The notes under the pieces are model-generated. The model saw only the letters and a list, made by a program, of their open reading frames with translations, was not told the origin of the DNA and made no database searches. Shown in pieces: positions 1 through 8,906 of a DNA stretch of 64,000 bases. Within the stretch, counting starts at the first letter, position 1. Every line of letters begins with the position of its first letter. Source of the DNA: CAYPNF01 sp964411985 (lineage in GTDB: Bacteria; Verrucomicrobiota; Verrucomicrobiia; Limisphaerales; J093); assembly GCA_964411985.1 (NCBI GenBank), contig CAYPNF010000001.1, positions 237,596 through 301,595 of the forward strand, written 5' to 3'. A program made the position numbers and the translations under genes.

Positions 1-1
1 G

Positions 2-631
2 TGGTTTTCGACGATGTATGGTGTCTACTACTTCGCCGGCAGTGTCTGGCTGACCTTGGCCACCGTCTATCTGCTGGCCACGTGGCTCAAGCTGGCGGGC
101 CCACTCCGCGATGTGCTTCATCCCCGTCACGTGAAGGACATCGGCGTGCTCATGTTCGCTTTCACGGTCTTCTACGCTTACATCCACTTCTCCCAGTACC
201 TGATCATTTGGAACGCCAACCTCCCGGAGGAAACGTTTTGGTATGCGCTACGCGAGAAAGGCTGGTGGTGGGGTGTTGGGCTGGTGTTGGTGTTCGGCCA
301 CTTCGCCCTGCCCTTCCTGTTGCTCCTTCGCATCGATGCCAAGCTGACTTTGCCGCTCATGCTGCCCCTTTGTCTCTGGGCCTGGCTCATGCACTATGCC
401 GACATGTCCTATAACGTGCTGCCTCCGCTGCACTTGGAGGGCTTCCCGTGGCGGTGGACGGATCTGGCCTGTTTCGCGTTCGTGGGAGGAGGCATGGGTT
501 TCTTCTTTCTCAGAAGCCTCGCTCGTCATCCGGCTTACCCGTTGAAAGACCCACGACTCAAGGAGGCGCTCACCATCCATGAAGTACCGCCGCCGGCCAT
601 TGCCGAAGCGGTTCATAGCACAAGAGGTTAA
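2..631 (+). CDS. actF: Alternative complex III subunit ActF, 5' end outside window
   Basis: C-terminal part (about 209 residues) of a polytopic membrane protein. The frame is open at the window edge, and the first visible residues (WFSTMYGVYYFAG) match the conserved loop of ActF, so the gene starts upstream and the internal ATG at 14 is not the real start. Several hydrophobic helices follow, with the conserved Tyr/His-rich stretch YAYIHFSQYLIIW. ActF is one of the two large membrane subunits without hemes in alternative complex III, which oxidises quinol in the inner membrane and passes electrons to a cytochrome c or directly to an oxidase. The next genes form a cbb3 oxidase operon, which fits direct coupling. 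Family assignment is from recalled conservation of this motif and from context. Confidence 0.85.
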   Translation, partial: WFSTMYGVYYFAGSVWLTLATVYLLATWLKLAGPLRDVLHPRHVKDIGVLMFAFTVFYAYIHFSQYLIIWNANLPEETFWYALREKGWWWGVGLVLVFGHFALPFLLLLRIDAKLTLPLMLPLCLWAWLMHYADMSYNVLPPLHLEGFPWRWTDLACFAFVGGGMGFFFLRSLARHPAYPLKDPRLKEALTIHEVPPPAIAEAVHSTRG

Positions 632-633
632 TC

Positions 634-1047
634 ATGCAGGAACCTTCCGAAAACCGGATTCGAGTGGCGGTAAATGCCGTGGCGGTCATCGGCATGCTCT
701 TCATTTTGGCCGGGTTGGTGTGGATCATGTACCATTACACCCAACCAGGGCCGGTGGATGAAACTCGCTGGGCTGAGCGCAAAAAGAACCTCGCTGAAGT
801 GAATGCGCAGAACGCCGAGCGTTTGCAGAATTACGCCTGGATCGACGCCAAACGGGGCGTGGTTTCGCTCGCCGTATCACGGGCGATGGAGCTCACCGTG
901 GGCGAATGGCAAAATCCCGCCGAGGGACGCGCGAGCCTCCTGGCACGGCTGGAGAAACTCATGCCCCCCGTCGTGGCAACAACGGGAACGAATGCGGCGG
1001 CTGGCCTTTCTGCCACCAACACCCCGGCGGTAGTAGCACCGAAATAG
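634..1047 (+). CDS. Small single-span membrane protein of the ACIII/cbb3 operon
   Basis: A 137-residue protein starting 3 bases after actF. Residues about 10-32 form one membrane helix; the rest is polar and probably periplasmic, with an Ala/Thr/Pro-rich tail. The segment NYAWIDAKRGVVSLAVSRAME resembles small accessory proteins found beside alternative complex III and cytochrome oxidase genes, where an amphipathic stretch follows the anchor. There is no heme motif and no cysteine pair. It probably assembles with, or stabilises, the ACIII-oxidase complex, but that is inference from position; no catalytic function can be read from the sequence. Confidence 0.75.
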   Translation: MQEPSENRIRVAVNAVAVIGMLFILAGLVWIMYHYTQPGPVDETRWAERKKNLAEVNAQNAERLQNYAWIDAKRGVVSLAVSRAMELTVGEWQNPAEGRASLLARLEKLMPPVVATTGTNAAAGLSATNTPAVVAPK

Positions 1048-1057
1048 ACGGGTTATC

Positions 1058-1291
1058 ATGAGCGTCATCTGGATTCTTTTTGTCTGCAGCGTGATCGTGC
1101 TGCCTGCCACCGCCTTATGGGCACTAAACTGGGCCATTCGTCATGGCGAGTTTAGGAATCTGCCCAAGACTGCGTTATCCATCTTTGACGAAGAAGAGCC
1201 CGTAGGCCAACTCTCAGACCGTTTCCCCACGCCAAAGAACCTGCCTTCACCTCACCCTACGGACGTGGCTGCAGTCCCTCCTGTAAAATGA
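1058..1291 (+). CDS. ccoS: cbb3 oxidase maturation protein CcoS-like
   Basis: A 77-residue protein with an N-terminal membrane helix followed by the pattern WALNWAIRHGEFRNL...IFDEEEP, which is the CcoS signature (aromatic helix end, a GxF motif, then an acidic cluster). CcoS is needed for insertion of cofactors into cbb3 oxidases. The stop overlaps the ccoN start by 4 bases, so translation is coupled. Placing ccoS before the structural genes differs from the common order, where ccoGHIS follows ccoNOQP. The tail after the acidic cluster is longer than usual (CcoS is often 50-70 residues). Confidence 0.7.
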   Translation: MSVIWILFVCSVIVLPATALWALNWAIRHGEFRNLPKTALSIFDEEEPVGQLSDRFPTPKNLPSPHPTDVAAVPPVK

Positions 1292-2778
1292 GCACCGCCA
1301 GTCCAAGCATTCTGAACGCGCTTTCCCCCTCTGACACAGAGGACTTGAACCAACGCCGGGCGACGCTGGCCGAGATTGACGCATCCTGCCGGGGGACGCT
1401 GATGATCTTTTTTGGAGCCAGCCTGTTCTGGTTGATGTTCGGCACCGTCTTCGCCTTACTGGCTTCCTGGAAAATGCACTCCCCGGGATTCCTCGGCGAT
1501 GTCTCCTGGCTGACCTTCGGACGCGTGCGCCCCGTTCACTTGAACTCCATGATCTTCGGCTTCGCCTCCGAAGCGGCTATCGCGGTCACCCTCTGGCTAA
1601 TGTGCCGATTGTGCCGAACACCCTTGATGCATGGATGGATGGTGAACCTGGCCGGGATCTTCTGGAACGTGGGAGTGGCTGTTGGACTCTATGGCATTCT
1701 GATGGGGGACAGCACGGGCATCGAATGGCTCGAGATTCCCCCCTACGCCTCGCCCATTCTGTTTGTCACCTACGCACTCATTGGAATCTGGGGCATTATC
1801 ACGTTCCGGTTCCGTCGCGAACGCCATTTGTACGTATCTCAATGGTATCTTCTCTCGGCACTTTTCTGGTTTCCGTGGCTGTATTCGGCCGCACAAATCC
1901 TCCTCGTGTTGGACCCCGTGCGCGGTAGTGTGCAGGCCGCCGTCAATTGGTGGTTTGCGCACAATGTGCTCGGACTCTGGTTCACGCCGATTGGGCTGGG
2001 TGCCATTTACTATTTCATACCCAAGGTGCTGGGCAAGCCAGTCTACAATTATTCACTTTCGGTCATTGGTTTTTGGGCGCTGGCGCTGTTCTACAACTGG
2101 AACGGCATGCACCATTTGGTGGGAGGCCCCCTGCCCGCCTGGCTCATCACCGTCAGCATCGTGGCCAGTGGCATGATGACCATTCCGGTCATCACCGTCG
2201 GACTCAACCATCACATGACCATGTGGGGGAGTTTTCGAAAATTGAAAGACAGTCCAGTGCTGCGTTTCATGGTATTTGGCGGGATGAGCTATACTTTTAC
2301 CAGCCTCCACGGCGTCCTGTTGGCGTTCCGGTCCGTAAGCGAAGTAACGCACTTCACCCATTCCACCATTGCCCACGCTCACCAGGGCATGTACGCGTTC
2401 TTCACCATGATCATGTTCGGTGCGATCTACTACATCGTTCCACGGATCACCCAGACCGAGTGGCCTTCGGCCCGCCTCATCAGCATCCATTTCTGGGCCA
2501 CGGCTTTCGGCATTAGTTTCTACGTTATCCCCCTCACCATCGGCGGGACGCTGGAAGGCCTGGCGATGATCAATCCTGACATCCCGTTCCTCGACCCCAG
2601 CAAGTACAGCGTGGTAGGCATGACCCTTCCCTACCTCCGGATGCGCAGTTACTCCGGTTTCATCCTGTTGATCGGGCATACGGCATTTGCGATCAGTTTC
2701 GCCTGGCTCGCGTACCGGTGGCTGGCGGCCTCCTGGAGGCGCGAACCGGCGCGAGTTCTTTCCCCCGTTTCCGCATGA
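1288..2778 (+). CDS. ccoN: cbb3-type cytochrome c oxidase subunit I
   Basis: A 496-residue heme-copper oxidase catalytic subunit with about 12 membrane helices. Visible heme/copper ligand regions are RPVHLNSMIFGF (low-spin heme His), the HHLVGGP segment near the Cu site, GLNHHMTMWG, and THSTIAHAHQGMYAFF (paired His for the high-spin and low-spin hemes). Cbb3 oxidases are high-affinity terminal oxidases used at low oxygen. The start overlaps ccoS by 4 bases and the stop overlaps ccoO by 4 bases. The length is close to the family norm (about 470-500). Confidence 0.93.
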   Translation: MSTASPSILNALSPSDTEDLNQRRATLAEIDASCRGTLMIFFGASLFWLMFGTVFALLASWKMHSPGFLGDVSWLTFGRVRPVHLNSMIFGFASEAAIAVTLWLMCRLCRTPLMHGWMVNLAGIFWNVGVAVGLYGILMGDSTGIEWLEIPPYASPILFVTYALIGIWGIITFRFRRERHLYVSQWYLLSALFWFPWLYSAAQILLVLDPVRGSVQAAVNWWFAHNVLGLWFTPIGLGAIYYFIPKVLGKPVYNYSLSVIGFWALALFYNWNGMHHLVGGPLPAWLITVSIVASGMMTIPVITVGLNHHMTMWGSFRKLKDSPVLRFMVFGGMSYTFTSLHGVLLAFRSVSEVTHFTHSTIAHAHQGMYAFFTMIMFGAIYYIVPRITQTEWPSARLISIHFWATAFGISFYVIPLTIGGTLEGLAMINPDIPFLDPSKYSVVGMTLPYLRMRSYSGFILLIGHTAFAISFAWLAYRWLAASWRREPARVLSPVSA

Positions 2779-3386
2779 ACTACGGACCTCTCCTTTTTCT
2801 GGGTGCCTTTCTCACCATCGCAACCTCCTGGTGCGGATTGGTGCTGCTTCCCCAACTTCAATTTGGTTCACAGCAACCGGTGAGGATCGAGGAGACTGGC
2901 GAACTGTACCCCCAGGAGCTGCCGGGCCTCGCTGCCCAGGGCCGGGAAATCTATCGTGCCAACGGATGCATCTACTGCCATACCCAGCAGGTGCGGCCGG
3001 AAGGTTTTGGAGGCGATATCGCACGTAACTGGGGGCAACGCCGCACCGTGTCGCGCGATTACCTCTACGACAAACCGGTCATGCTCGGCACCATGCGCAC
3101 CGGTCCGGACCTCACGAACATTGGTCTCCGTCAGTCTAGCGCCTCCTGGCACCTTCTCCACCTGTATGATCCCCAGATCACCTCCAAAGGATCCATCATG
3201 CCTCCCTTCCCGTTCCTCTTTCAGAAACGCCTCATCGGCTCCCAGCCTTCCACCAACGCCCTGGTCCTGCCCAAGGGATTCGAGGTGCCAGCTGGATACG
3301 AAGTGGTTCCGGGCCGGGAGGCGAACCTGCTGGTCCAATACCTCCTGAGTCTGAAGGCCAATGCCCCCTTGCCCGAAGCCAAATGA
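2775..3386 (+). CDS. ccoO: cbb3-type cytochrome c oxidase subunit II (monoheme)
   Basis: The ATG at 2775 overlaps the ccoN stop and gives 203 residues; an earlier in-frame start would run inside ccoN and is not needed. An N-terminal membrane anchor is followed by one c-type heme site, CIYCH, in the typical CcoO context (NGCIYCHTQQVRP), and by the distal methionine region LGTMRTGPDLTNIG. CcoO carries electrons from the donor cytochrome to CcoN. The stop overlaps the next gene by 4 bases, continuing the translational coupling of the operon. Confidence 0.92.
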   Translation: MNYGPLLFLGAFLTIATSWCGLVLLPQLQFGSQQPVRIEETGELYPQELPGLAAQGREIYRANGCIYCHTQQVRPEGFGGDIARNWGQRRTVSRDYLYDKPVMLGTMRTGPDLTNIGLRQSSASWHLLHLYDPQITSKGSIMPPFPFLFQKRLIGSQPSTNALVLPKGFEVPAGYEVVPGREANLLVQYLLSLKANAPLPEAK

Positions 3387-4057
3387 ACCCGGACCAGCCG
3401 CCCCAATCATCAGACCCAAGCCGCCCTGTTGGCGTGCCAGACCTCGCTCCTCGGGACGCGAATGAACATGTGGAACCGGGCGAAACGCACCGCTCGATGT
3501 CGCTGTGGTACGTTCTGCTGCTTTGCCTCTTCTTCGGCTGGGGCGGTTACTACACGCAGCGATACAGTTCTGGGTACTCGGCCTTGTCCTTCAATGAAAA
3601 CGCCATACCCGGCGTGGTCAACACCAACGCAGCCGCACCCGTCGATCCTTACGTTCTGGGCCGCCGCATCTTCGGTGATACCTGTGCCAAGTGCCATCAA
3701 CCAGACGGCCTTGGAGTCGCTGGCCAGTACCCTCCCCTAGTGGGATCCGAGTGGGTCCTTGCCGCAGGGCCAGCCCGCATGATCAGGATCGTCCTCGACG
3801 GTCTTCAGGGACCCATCAAGGTCAAAGGGGTTGGTTACGATAATGTCATGTCGCCCCACCGGGATTCGCTGAACGATGTCCAACTGGCTGCGGTCATCAC
3901 TTACGTTCGCACCCAAAAAGAGTGGGGCCATACCGCTTCGCCGGTCACCCCTGAAGAAGTGGCCGCGATTCGCAAAAGGACCAAGGAGCGATCCGCGCTG
4001 GGGGCATGGACGGGCCCTGAACTGATGGCGATTCCGGAAAATGAGCCGACCCAGTAA
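3383..4057 (+). CDS. ccoP: Membrane-anchored monoheme cytochrome c, CcoP-like third oxidase subunit
   Basis: A 224-residue protein with a soluble N-terminal stretch of about 38 residues, one membrane helix (about 40-58) and a periplasmic class I cytochrome c domain with one heme motif, CAKCH, and a likely methionine ligand in DNVMSPH. It occupies the ccoP position, but canonical CcoP has two hemes and two helices, so this is a reduced one-heme version. It overlaps ccoO by 4 bases and the ATPase gene by 17. It probably serves as the electron entry subunit from ACIII. The symbol is given by position and anchor topology; orthology to CcoP is less certain. Confidence 0.75.
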   Translation: MNPDQPPQSSDPSRPVGVPDLAPRDANEHVEPGETHRSMSLWYVLLLCLFFGWGGYYTQRYSSGYSALSFNENAIPGVVNTNAAAPVDPYVLGRRIFGDTCAKCHQPDGLGVAGQYPPLVGSEWVLAAGPARMIRIVLDGLQGPIKVKGVGYDNVMSPHRDSLNDVQLAAVITYVRTQKEWGHTASPVTPEEVAAIRKRTKERSALGAWTGPELMAIPENEPTQ

Positions 4058-6854
4058 TCCGGTTGCTCGTCCCGAAAGGGAGCAGCAAATCAAGGAGTAT
4101 TGCGCATATTGCGAGGTTCCGTTGCCACCTCTGGACCGCCCAACGGCTGAGGGGCAATCCAAACACCGCTTCTGCTGCTACGGATGCCGGGTGCTTCATG
4201 ATGCCGGGCAAAGACCTCTCGAGCAGGATCCGAACCCTGCTGCCTCCTGGTTCAAGGTCGCCATAGGAGCCGTTCTGGCCGGGCAGTCGATGCTGCTCGG
4301 ATTAGCCATCAACCTGACCCCGGCAGAAGGGATGGCACGCATTCTCTTGCATGCGGCGCTGATGGTTTCCAGCTTTGCTGCTCTGGCTGTGCTGGGAAAG
4401 CCCTTGGCCCAGTCAGCCCTGGCTGATCTCCGGCAACGCCGCGTGACGATTGAGTTCCTGTTTTTGGCCGGAATCGCTGGCTCCCTCGGTGCCTCGCTCT
4501 ACAGCAGTTTCGTGGGAAGCGGGCCGGTCTACTACGAAGTGGTGGCCGTGCTCGTCACGATCTACTCCGTCGGAAAGACCCTCGGCGCCCAGTCCCGCGC
4601 GCGCGCGCTGGCGGAAACCCGCCATTTGCAGCGCACTTTTGGCAAATGCCAACGGTTGGCTGCCGAAGGCTCCCTCGTTTCGGTCGGAGTCGAGGAGGTT
4701 CTTCCCGGAGACCAGATCCGAGTCCTGGCAGGTGAACCCATTCCAGTGGATGGCTTGGTAACCCAAGGGCAGGCCTTTGTTTGTGAAACCCCGCTCACAG
4801 GCGAGCCATTTCCCGTAGTACGGCGAGTCGGGGACGCTGTATTCGCGGGTTCCTACTCGGAGGACGGCGAGTTATGGCTTACGGCCACCGCGCCGGGCAC
4901 ACAGCGTCGGTTTGACGTCATCATCGCGGCCTTGGAAGACGCCCGTGAACGTCCTTCCCGGCTGCAAGCACAGGCCGACCGGGTGGTTCGATGGTTCCTG
5001 CCCCTGGTGTTGGTGGCCAGCTTGGGCACCTGCCTTTTCTGGACCTGGCATGAGGGATGGTCGGTGGGATTGTTTAACGCTCTGGCGGTGCTGCTGGTGG
5101 CGTGTCCCTGCGCTATGGGTCTGGCCACCCCCGTGGCTCTGTGGAGTGGCCTGGCCGCGCTGGCTGCCCGCGGACTCGTCGTGCGCGGAGGCGATGCCCT
5201 CGAACGGGTGGCCAACCTGGACCAGGTGGTGTTTGATAAGACCGGAACCCTGAGCGAAGAGGAGTTGTCCCTGGTTGATTTGGTCACGGTGGGCAGGGCC
5301 ACAGACCGTGTGAGGATTCTCGCTCAACTGAGCGCCGTGCAGGCTCACTCCTCCCACCCCGTCGCGCGCGCCTTCAGTGGTCTTTCCACTCCTCCACTGA
5401 CTCTTCCAGGGAGCGAACCCACGACCGCCGTCGGTTACCAGGTACGTTCCATCAAGACAGCGCCCGCCCGCGGAGTCGAGGCGTGGCTGGTGGCGTCTTC
5501 AGGTGCGGAACATCATCTGCGCGTTGGGCAACGAGAACTCATGCGCGAGCTGGGTGCGGAACGTGATCTGCTCGCGCAGCTCCAGCGAAAGCCGTCCGAC
5601 CCATTGGTTTACATGGAGTGCGATGGACACTTGCAGGCCATCGGCGCTGTGAGGGAGCGTTTGCGTTCTTCGACACAGGAAGCCATGCGCGCGTTGGAAG
5701 AGCAGGGCCTCCATTGCAGCGTGATGACAGGGGATCGTGCAGAACGAGCCGCAGACCTGCTTGGCTGGAAGAATGTGCAAGGTGGTCTAACTCCGGATCA
5801 AAAGGCGGACCAAGTTTCCCGGCTTGAACAGACGGGCACCCGGTTGGGGTTTGTCGGGGACGGAGTCAACGATGCGCCGGCGATGCGGGCCGCTTCCTTG
5901 GGGATTGCTTTGGCGCACGGGGCTGGGGTGACTACCGCTGGAGCTGACGCGGTTCTCTACGGTGGGGACCTGCGGGTTCTGCCCTATGCAGTAGCAGTAG
6001 CGCGGCGAGTACGCGCGTCCATCCGGTCCAACTTGGTCTTTGCGGCCACCTACAACCTCGTTGGAATCGCGCTGGCTGCCACAGGGATGTTGCATCCGGT
6101 GGTTTCGGCCCTGCTCATGGTGGTGTCCAGTTTCACCGTCTCGTGGCGAGCGCTGCGCAGCACGGAGAACGCGAAGGACTGTTGCGTTCTCCCCACGGAG
6201 AGGGTGGTGGAGCAAGCCTCTGAGGTCCGGCAAAGCGCGGCTGGCATCGAGAGAACCTCGACCCAACGTGCCCTCGGCTTTCTCCTGGTTCTCCAGGCGC
6301 CTTTCCTCGTCTATCTGGGCCAGCTCTCTCTCCTGCTTTCGGCTTGGGTCTGCGGAGTGCTCGTGGCCATGGGAATCTGGGTCGCAAGATACCGGCCCAA
6401 GAGCCGGGAGGTCGACCGTTTTGCCAACATGACCTTCGCCATGCTCAGCCTCGGCAATTGGGGCATGATTCTGGGATGGTGGGCCGACGCCGGGTTTGCG
6501 CCGGTCAGTATGGGCTGTCCGGGGTGCGATGCAGAGGATTTCAGGCTGAGCGCCATCGCCGCCATGCCTTGGATGAATCTGGGTATGGTGCTCCTGGGGG
6601 TGCCCCCTATGCTCCTCGAGCGCGAGGCGGGCCGAACAGGGCTCAGCCGTGCCGCGCTTGGGTTCCTCTCCACAGCGGGGATGATCGTGGGAATGGCCTT
6701 TGGGGGCTTCGTGGCCTTGCATTGGCTTGGCTCCCTCGTTCCCAACCGGTTCCTGCTCTCTTTGGCCGGAATGACCGTAGGCATGCTCCTGGGTATGTTC
6801 CTGTGCTGCGAATTGGGACGGGCCCTGGTCCTTGCCTGGCGACGGCGCGGCTAA
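4041..6854 (+). CDS. ccoI: Copper-transporting P1B ATPase (CcoI-like) with extra C-terminal membrane domain
   Basis: A 937-residue protein. The N-terminus has five cysteines (C21, C24, C45, C46, C49) as in the FixI/CcoI-type metal-binding domain rather than a plain GMxCxxC HMA. The P-type ATPase core is complete: CPC in the sixth helix (about residue 354), DKTGT phosphorylation site (about 400), and GDGVNDAP hinge motif (about 606). It should deliver copper for cbb3 assembly. Usual CcoI proteins end near residue 720-800; here about 200 residues are added from about 736, with five or six further helices and a GCPGC motif near residue 832. That extension is not a domain I recognise. It ends the operon; the opposite-strand vapC stop lies 2 bases beyond. 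Confidence 0.88.
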   Translation: MSRPSNPVARPEREQQIKEYCAYCEVPLPPLDRPTAEGQSKHRFCCYGCRVLHDAGQRPLEQDPNPAASWFKVAIGAVLAGQSMLLGLAINLTPAEGMARILLHAALMVSSFAALAVLGKPLAQSALADLRQRRVTIEFLFLAGIAGSLGASLYSSFVGSGPVYYEVVAVLVTIYSVGKTLGAQSRARALAETRHLQRTFGKCQRLAAEGSLVSVGVEEVLPGDQIRVLAGEPIPVDGLVTQGQAFVCETPLTGEPFPVVRRVGDAVFAGSYSEDGELWLTATAPGTQRRFDVIIAALEDARERPSRLQAQADRVVRWFLPLVLVASLGTCLFWTWHEGWSVGLFNALAVLLVACPCAMGLATPVALWSGLAALAARGLVVRGGDALERVANLDQVVFDKTGTLSEEELSLVDLVTVGRATDRVRILAQLSAVQAHSSHPVARAFSGLSTPPLTLPGSEPTTAVGYQVRSIKTAPARGVEAWLVASSGAEHHLRVGQRELMRELGAERDLLAQLQRKPSDPLVYMECDGHLQAIGAVRERLRSSTQEAMRALEEQGLHCSVMTGDRAERAADLLGWKNVQGGLTPDQKADQVSRLEQTGTRLGFVGDGVNDAPAMRAASLGIALAHGAGVTTAGADAVLYGGDLRVLPYAVAVARRVRASIRSNLVFAATYNLVGIALAATGMLHPVVSALLMVVSSFTVSWRALRSTENAKDCCVLPTERVVEQASEVRQSAAGIERTSTQRALGFLLVLQAPFLVYLGQLSLLLSAWVCGVLVAMGIWVARYRPKSREVDRFANMTFAMLSLGNWGMILGWWADAGFAPVSMGCPGCDAEDFRLSAIAAMPWMNLGMVLLGVPPMLLEREAGRTGLSRAALGFLSTAGMIVGMAFGGFVALHWLGSLVPNRFLLSLAGMTVGMLLGMFLCCELGRALVLAWRRRG

Positions 6855-6856
6855 AC

Positions 6857-7285
6857 TCATCTTCCCCGAAAGGGCCTGAATGGATAATACTCCACGGCAC
6901 ACACTTTCGCATTCCGGATGGCCGGATCCGCAGTGATGAGAGTCAGGCCCATGATGGCGGCGGTGGCGACAATGGTCCGATCGAAAGGATCCCCATGAAA
7001 GGCGTCCGAAAGCTGGTTGGTTTTCAATGCGATCTCCGGCGTTAGCTCGAGCAGTTTCACATTCTGGGCTAGCCCGGCCCCAAAGAACTCGGCCAGCGAG
7101 CCATCCAACTCCAGCCGGTTCAGCCGATGCAGAATTGCCGCCTCAAGCAGGCTAACGCTGCACAGTCCTTTGGGCTCGGCCGACGAGAGCAGATCGAGTA
7201 CACGTCCCGGAATCGCACGTGGCACCACCACCGCGTTGATCCAAGGCGCGGTGTCGAGTAGGTAAGTCACCGCATTCCTTTCCAC
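6857..7285 (-). CDS. vapC: PIN-domain ribonuclease toxin, VapC family
   Basis: A 142-residue PIN domain. The acidic metal-binding residues of the family are visible: Asp in YLLDTAPW, Glu in SLLEAAIL, Asp in GDPFDRTIVATA and Asp in ITADPAI. VapC toxins are Mg-dependent RNases, usually acting on tRNA or rRNA, and are blocked by their cognate antitoxin. The gene overlaps the upstream antitoxin gene by 19 bases, the usual coupling. A frameshifted relic of a similar PIN C-terminus is present at 20308-20398, so this family has moved or been duplicated in the chromosome. Confidence 0.88.
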   Translation of the reverse strand: MERNAVTYLLDTAPWINAVVVPRAIPGRVLDLLSSAEPKGLCSVSLLEAAILHRLNRLELDGSLAEFFGAGLAQNVKLLELTPEIALKTNQLSDAFHGDPFDRTIVATAAIMGLTLITADPAIRNAKVCAVEYYPFRPFRGR

Positions 7286-7488
7286 TCAGCCTCCGGAATG
7301 GGCACGGGGGAGACCGCGTCCTTGGCACGCAGATGCGTTCCTGCCCCCACGAAGGAGACTGGCTTGGCGGCCGCAACAACCCTCACGTAGGGCCGACCAC
7401 GACGAGTGACCATCAGATCTTCACCGGCAGCAGCACTATCCAACAACGCCCCGTTCCGAAGCAGGGACCTTAGCGTGACCGTCTTCAT
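7267..7488 (-). CDS. vapB: Antitoxin of the VapC toxin (Phd/VapB-like)
   Basis: A 73-residue protein taken from the internal ATG (MKTVTLRSLLRNGALL); the longer frame from 7530 adds an atypical hydrophobic N-terminus. The pattern of a short N-terminal beta strand, a helix, then VTRRGRPYVRVV is that of Phd/YefM-like antitoxins, which bind their own promoter with the N-terminal half and the toxin with the C-terminal half. The C-terminal part is short. The pair should be autoregulated; a tract with repeated CTGACA/TGACAT-type words lies just upstream (about 7488-7530) but was not resolved into an operator. Confidence 0.7.
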   Translation of the reverse strand: MKTVTLRSLLRNGALLDSAAAGEDLMVTRRGRPYVRVVAAAKPVSFVGAGTHLRAKDAVSPVPIPEAEWKGMR

Positions 7489-7569
7489 GTCTGACAGTAT
7501 GACTGACATCACGTTCCCTGTCAACCACACCTAACCTCCCCACCCTGAACTTGCAGTAGGGACAGTCCG

Positions 7570-8760
7570 TCACTCTTTCGGCACCACGTCGATCTGCAGC
7601 GCCGGGTCGGTCGCGGCGATGTAGCCGGTGGCCAGGCCAAGCTCCTGGCGCACCATGGCAGCCCCTTGGGCAATGGCGGAGGCCTTGTAGTAGGCAATCT
7701 CCCGGTTGCAGCCCTGGCGACCGAAACCACAGTCACTGGAAACGATGAGTCGCTCGGGCGGGATGTGTTTCATCGCTTTGCGGATGATGCCCGCCACTTC
7801 CTCTGGCCGGTCAGCCTGAAGCATGCGATGGCTTACGGTGCCAATGCAGACCTTCTTCTTGGAGTCCTTGAAACGATCGAATAGTTCTATGTCCTGCAGG
7901 TTGCGGTCGCGCATCTCCACCGTCCACACATCGCCCTTGCACTGCTCCATGTACATGGCCATGGAGGCGGCGTAACTGGTGTCTTCCATCACGCGCTGCA
8001 TGTTCGGATTACCCCAGCAGGTGTGGATCCAGATTTCCACGTCGTCGAGCCCCTGGACCTCACGGTTGTAGGCGTCGAGCATAAACTTCACCTTCTCATG
8101 GTCAGCCCCGTAGGTGTTAGCCATGAAGTGCAGGCAGGGCTCCTCGATTTGGATGCATCGGCACCCGGCGTCGCGCAGGGCCAGGAGCTCCTTGTTCATC
8201 GCCTCAGCCAAATCCCAGATGACTTGCCGCATGTCTTTGTACTCGGGGGTGTGGATATCAAGGAACAGGGACATGACCTGCGAACAACAGGTGCCAAATC
8301 GAACCGGTTTGCGGCTCTTGGCCTGCGCCATGCGCCAAATCTTGGCATAATCGAGGGGTCGATGCTCGATCTTGCCGGTAACCTGTGGCCAGCGCCAACC
8401 GGTATAAATCTCATAAAGGAGAGTCCCTGGCGGGTAACGCAGCCAGGCGGAGCGCGTATCGGCCGCCTGCATGTAGTCACCCTCTAGACCCGTCCACCGC
8501 TGCAGCGGGTAATGGTGCCAGGACCGCCCAGCCATATCCTCGTCCAGGTGGTAATCTCCATTCGTCAGGATATCCAGTCCGGCCCGTTCCTGGTCGTTCA
8601 CCACCACCGCGAGCGCGTCCTGGAACTTCTCTCGAAACCGCACATCCATCATGCAGGAGTCCAGCGGCTTGCCCCACATGCTGGTGTCGAACCACCGCGG
8701 CCGGGGCCACGAGCCAGTAACGGTGCTGGGAAGGATCAGATCTTTGGTTACAGTAAACAT
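7570..8760 (-). CDS. Cobalamin-independent methionine synthase-like protein (short MetE family)
   Basis: A 396-residue protein matching the catalytic C-terminal barrel of MetE, without the N-terminal half of full-length MetE (about 750 residues). Zn-ligand regions are present: IHTCWGN (His and Cys) and SSDCGFGRQ (Cys), and the acidic pair in IQIEEPCLH is conserved. Such stand-alone proteins belong to the MetE/UROD-like superfamily; some transfer methyl groups to thiols, and the true substrate is often not homocysteine. A purine-rich ribosome site (GAGGAAA) lies about 6 bases before the ATG at 8760. It is monocistronic, with no methionine genes nearby, so the substrate cannot be named. Confidence 0.82.
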   Translation of the reverse strand: MFTVTKDLILPSTVTGSWPRPRWFDTSMWGKPLDSCMMDVRFREKFQDALAVVVNDQERAGLDILTNGDYHLDEDMAGRSWHHYPLQRWTGLEGDYMQAADTRSAWLRYPPGTLLYEIYTGWRWPQVTGKIEHRPLDYAKIWRMAQAKSRKPVRFGTCCSQVMSLFLDIHTPEYKDMRQVIWDLAEAMNKELLALRDAGCRCIQIEEPCLHFMANTYGADHEKVKFMLDAYNREVQGLDDVEIWIHTCWGNPNMQRVMEDTSYAASMAMYMEQCKGDVWTVEMRDRNLQDIELFDRFKDSKKKVCIGTVSHRMLQADRPEEVAGIIRKAMKHIPPERLIVSSDCGFGRQGCNREIAYYKASAIAQGAAMVRQELGLATGYIAATDPALQIDVVPKE

Positions 8761-8906
8761 GCGACGATTTCCTCTAATTCAATGTGTTTATTCCGGGCAT
8801 TAAAAGGTAACATACGCCGTGGAAGGTGCCTGTCAATTCGGCCCGGCTTTGCTCGAAGGATTCCGCTGTGACACGCCCTTGCCAATTGAACGGATGCGGG
8901 AGGGAA

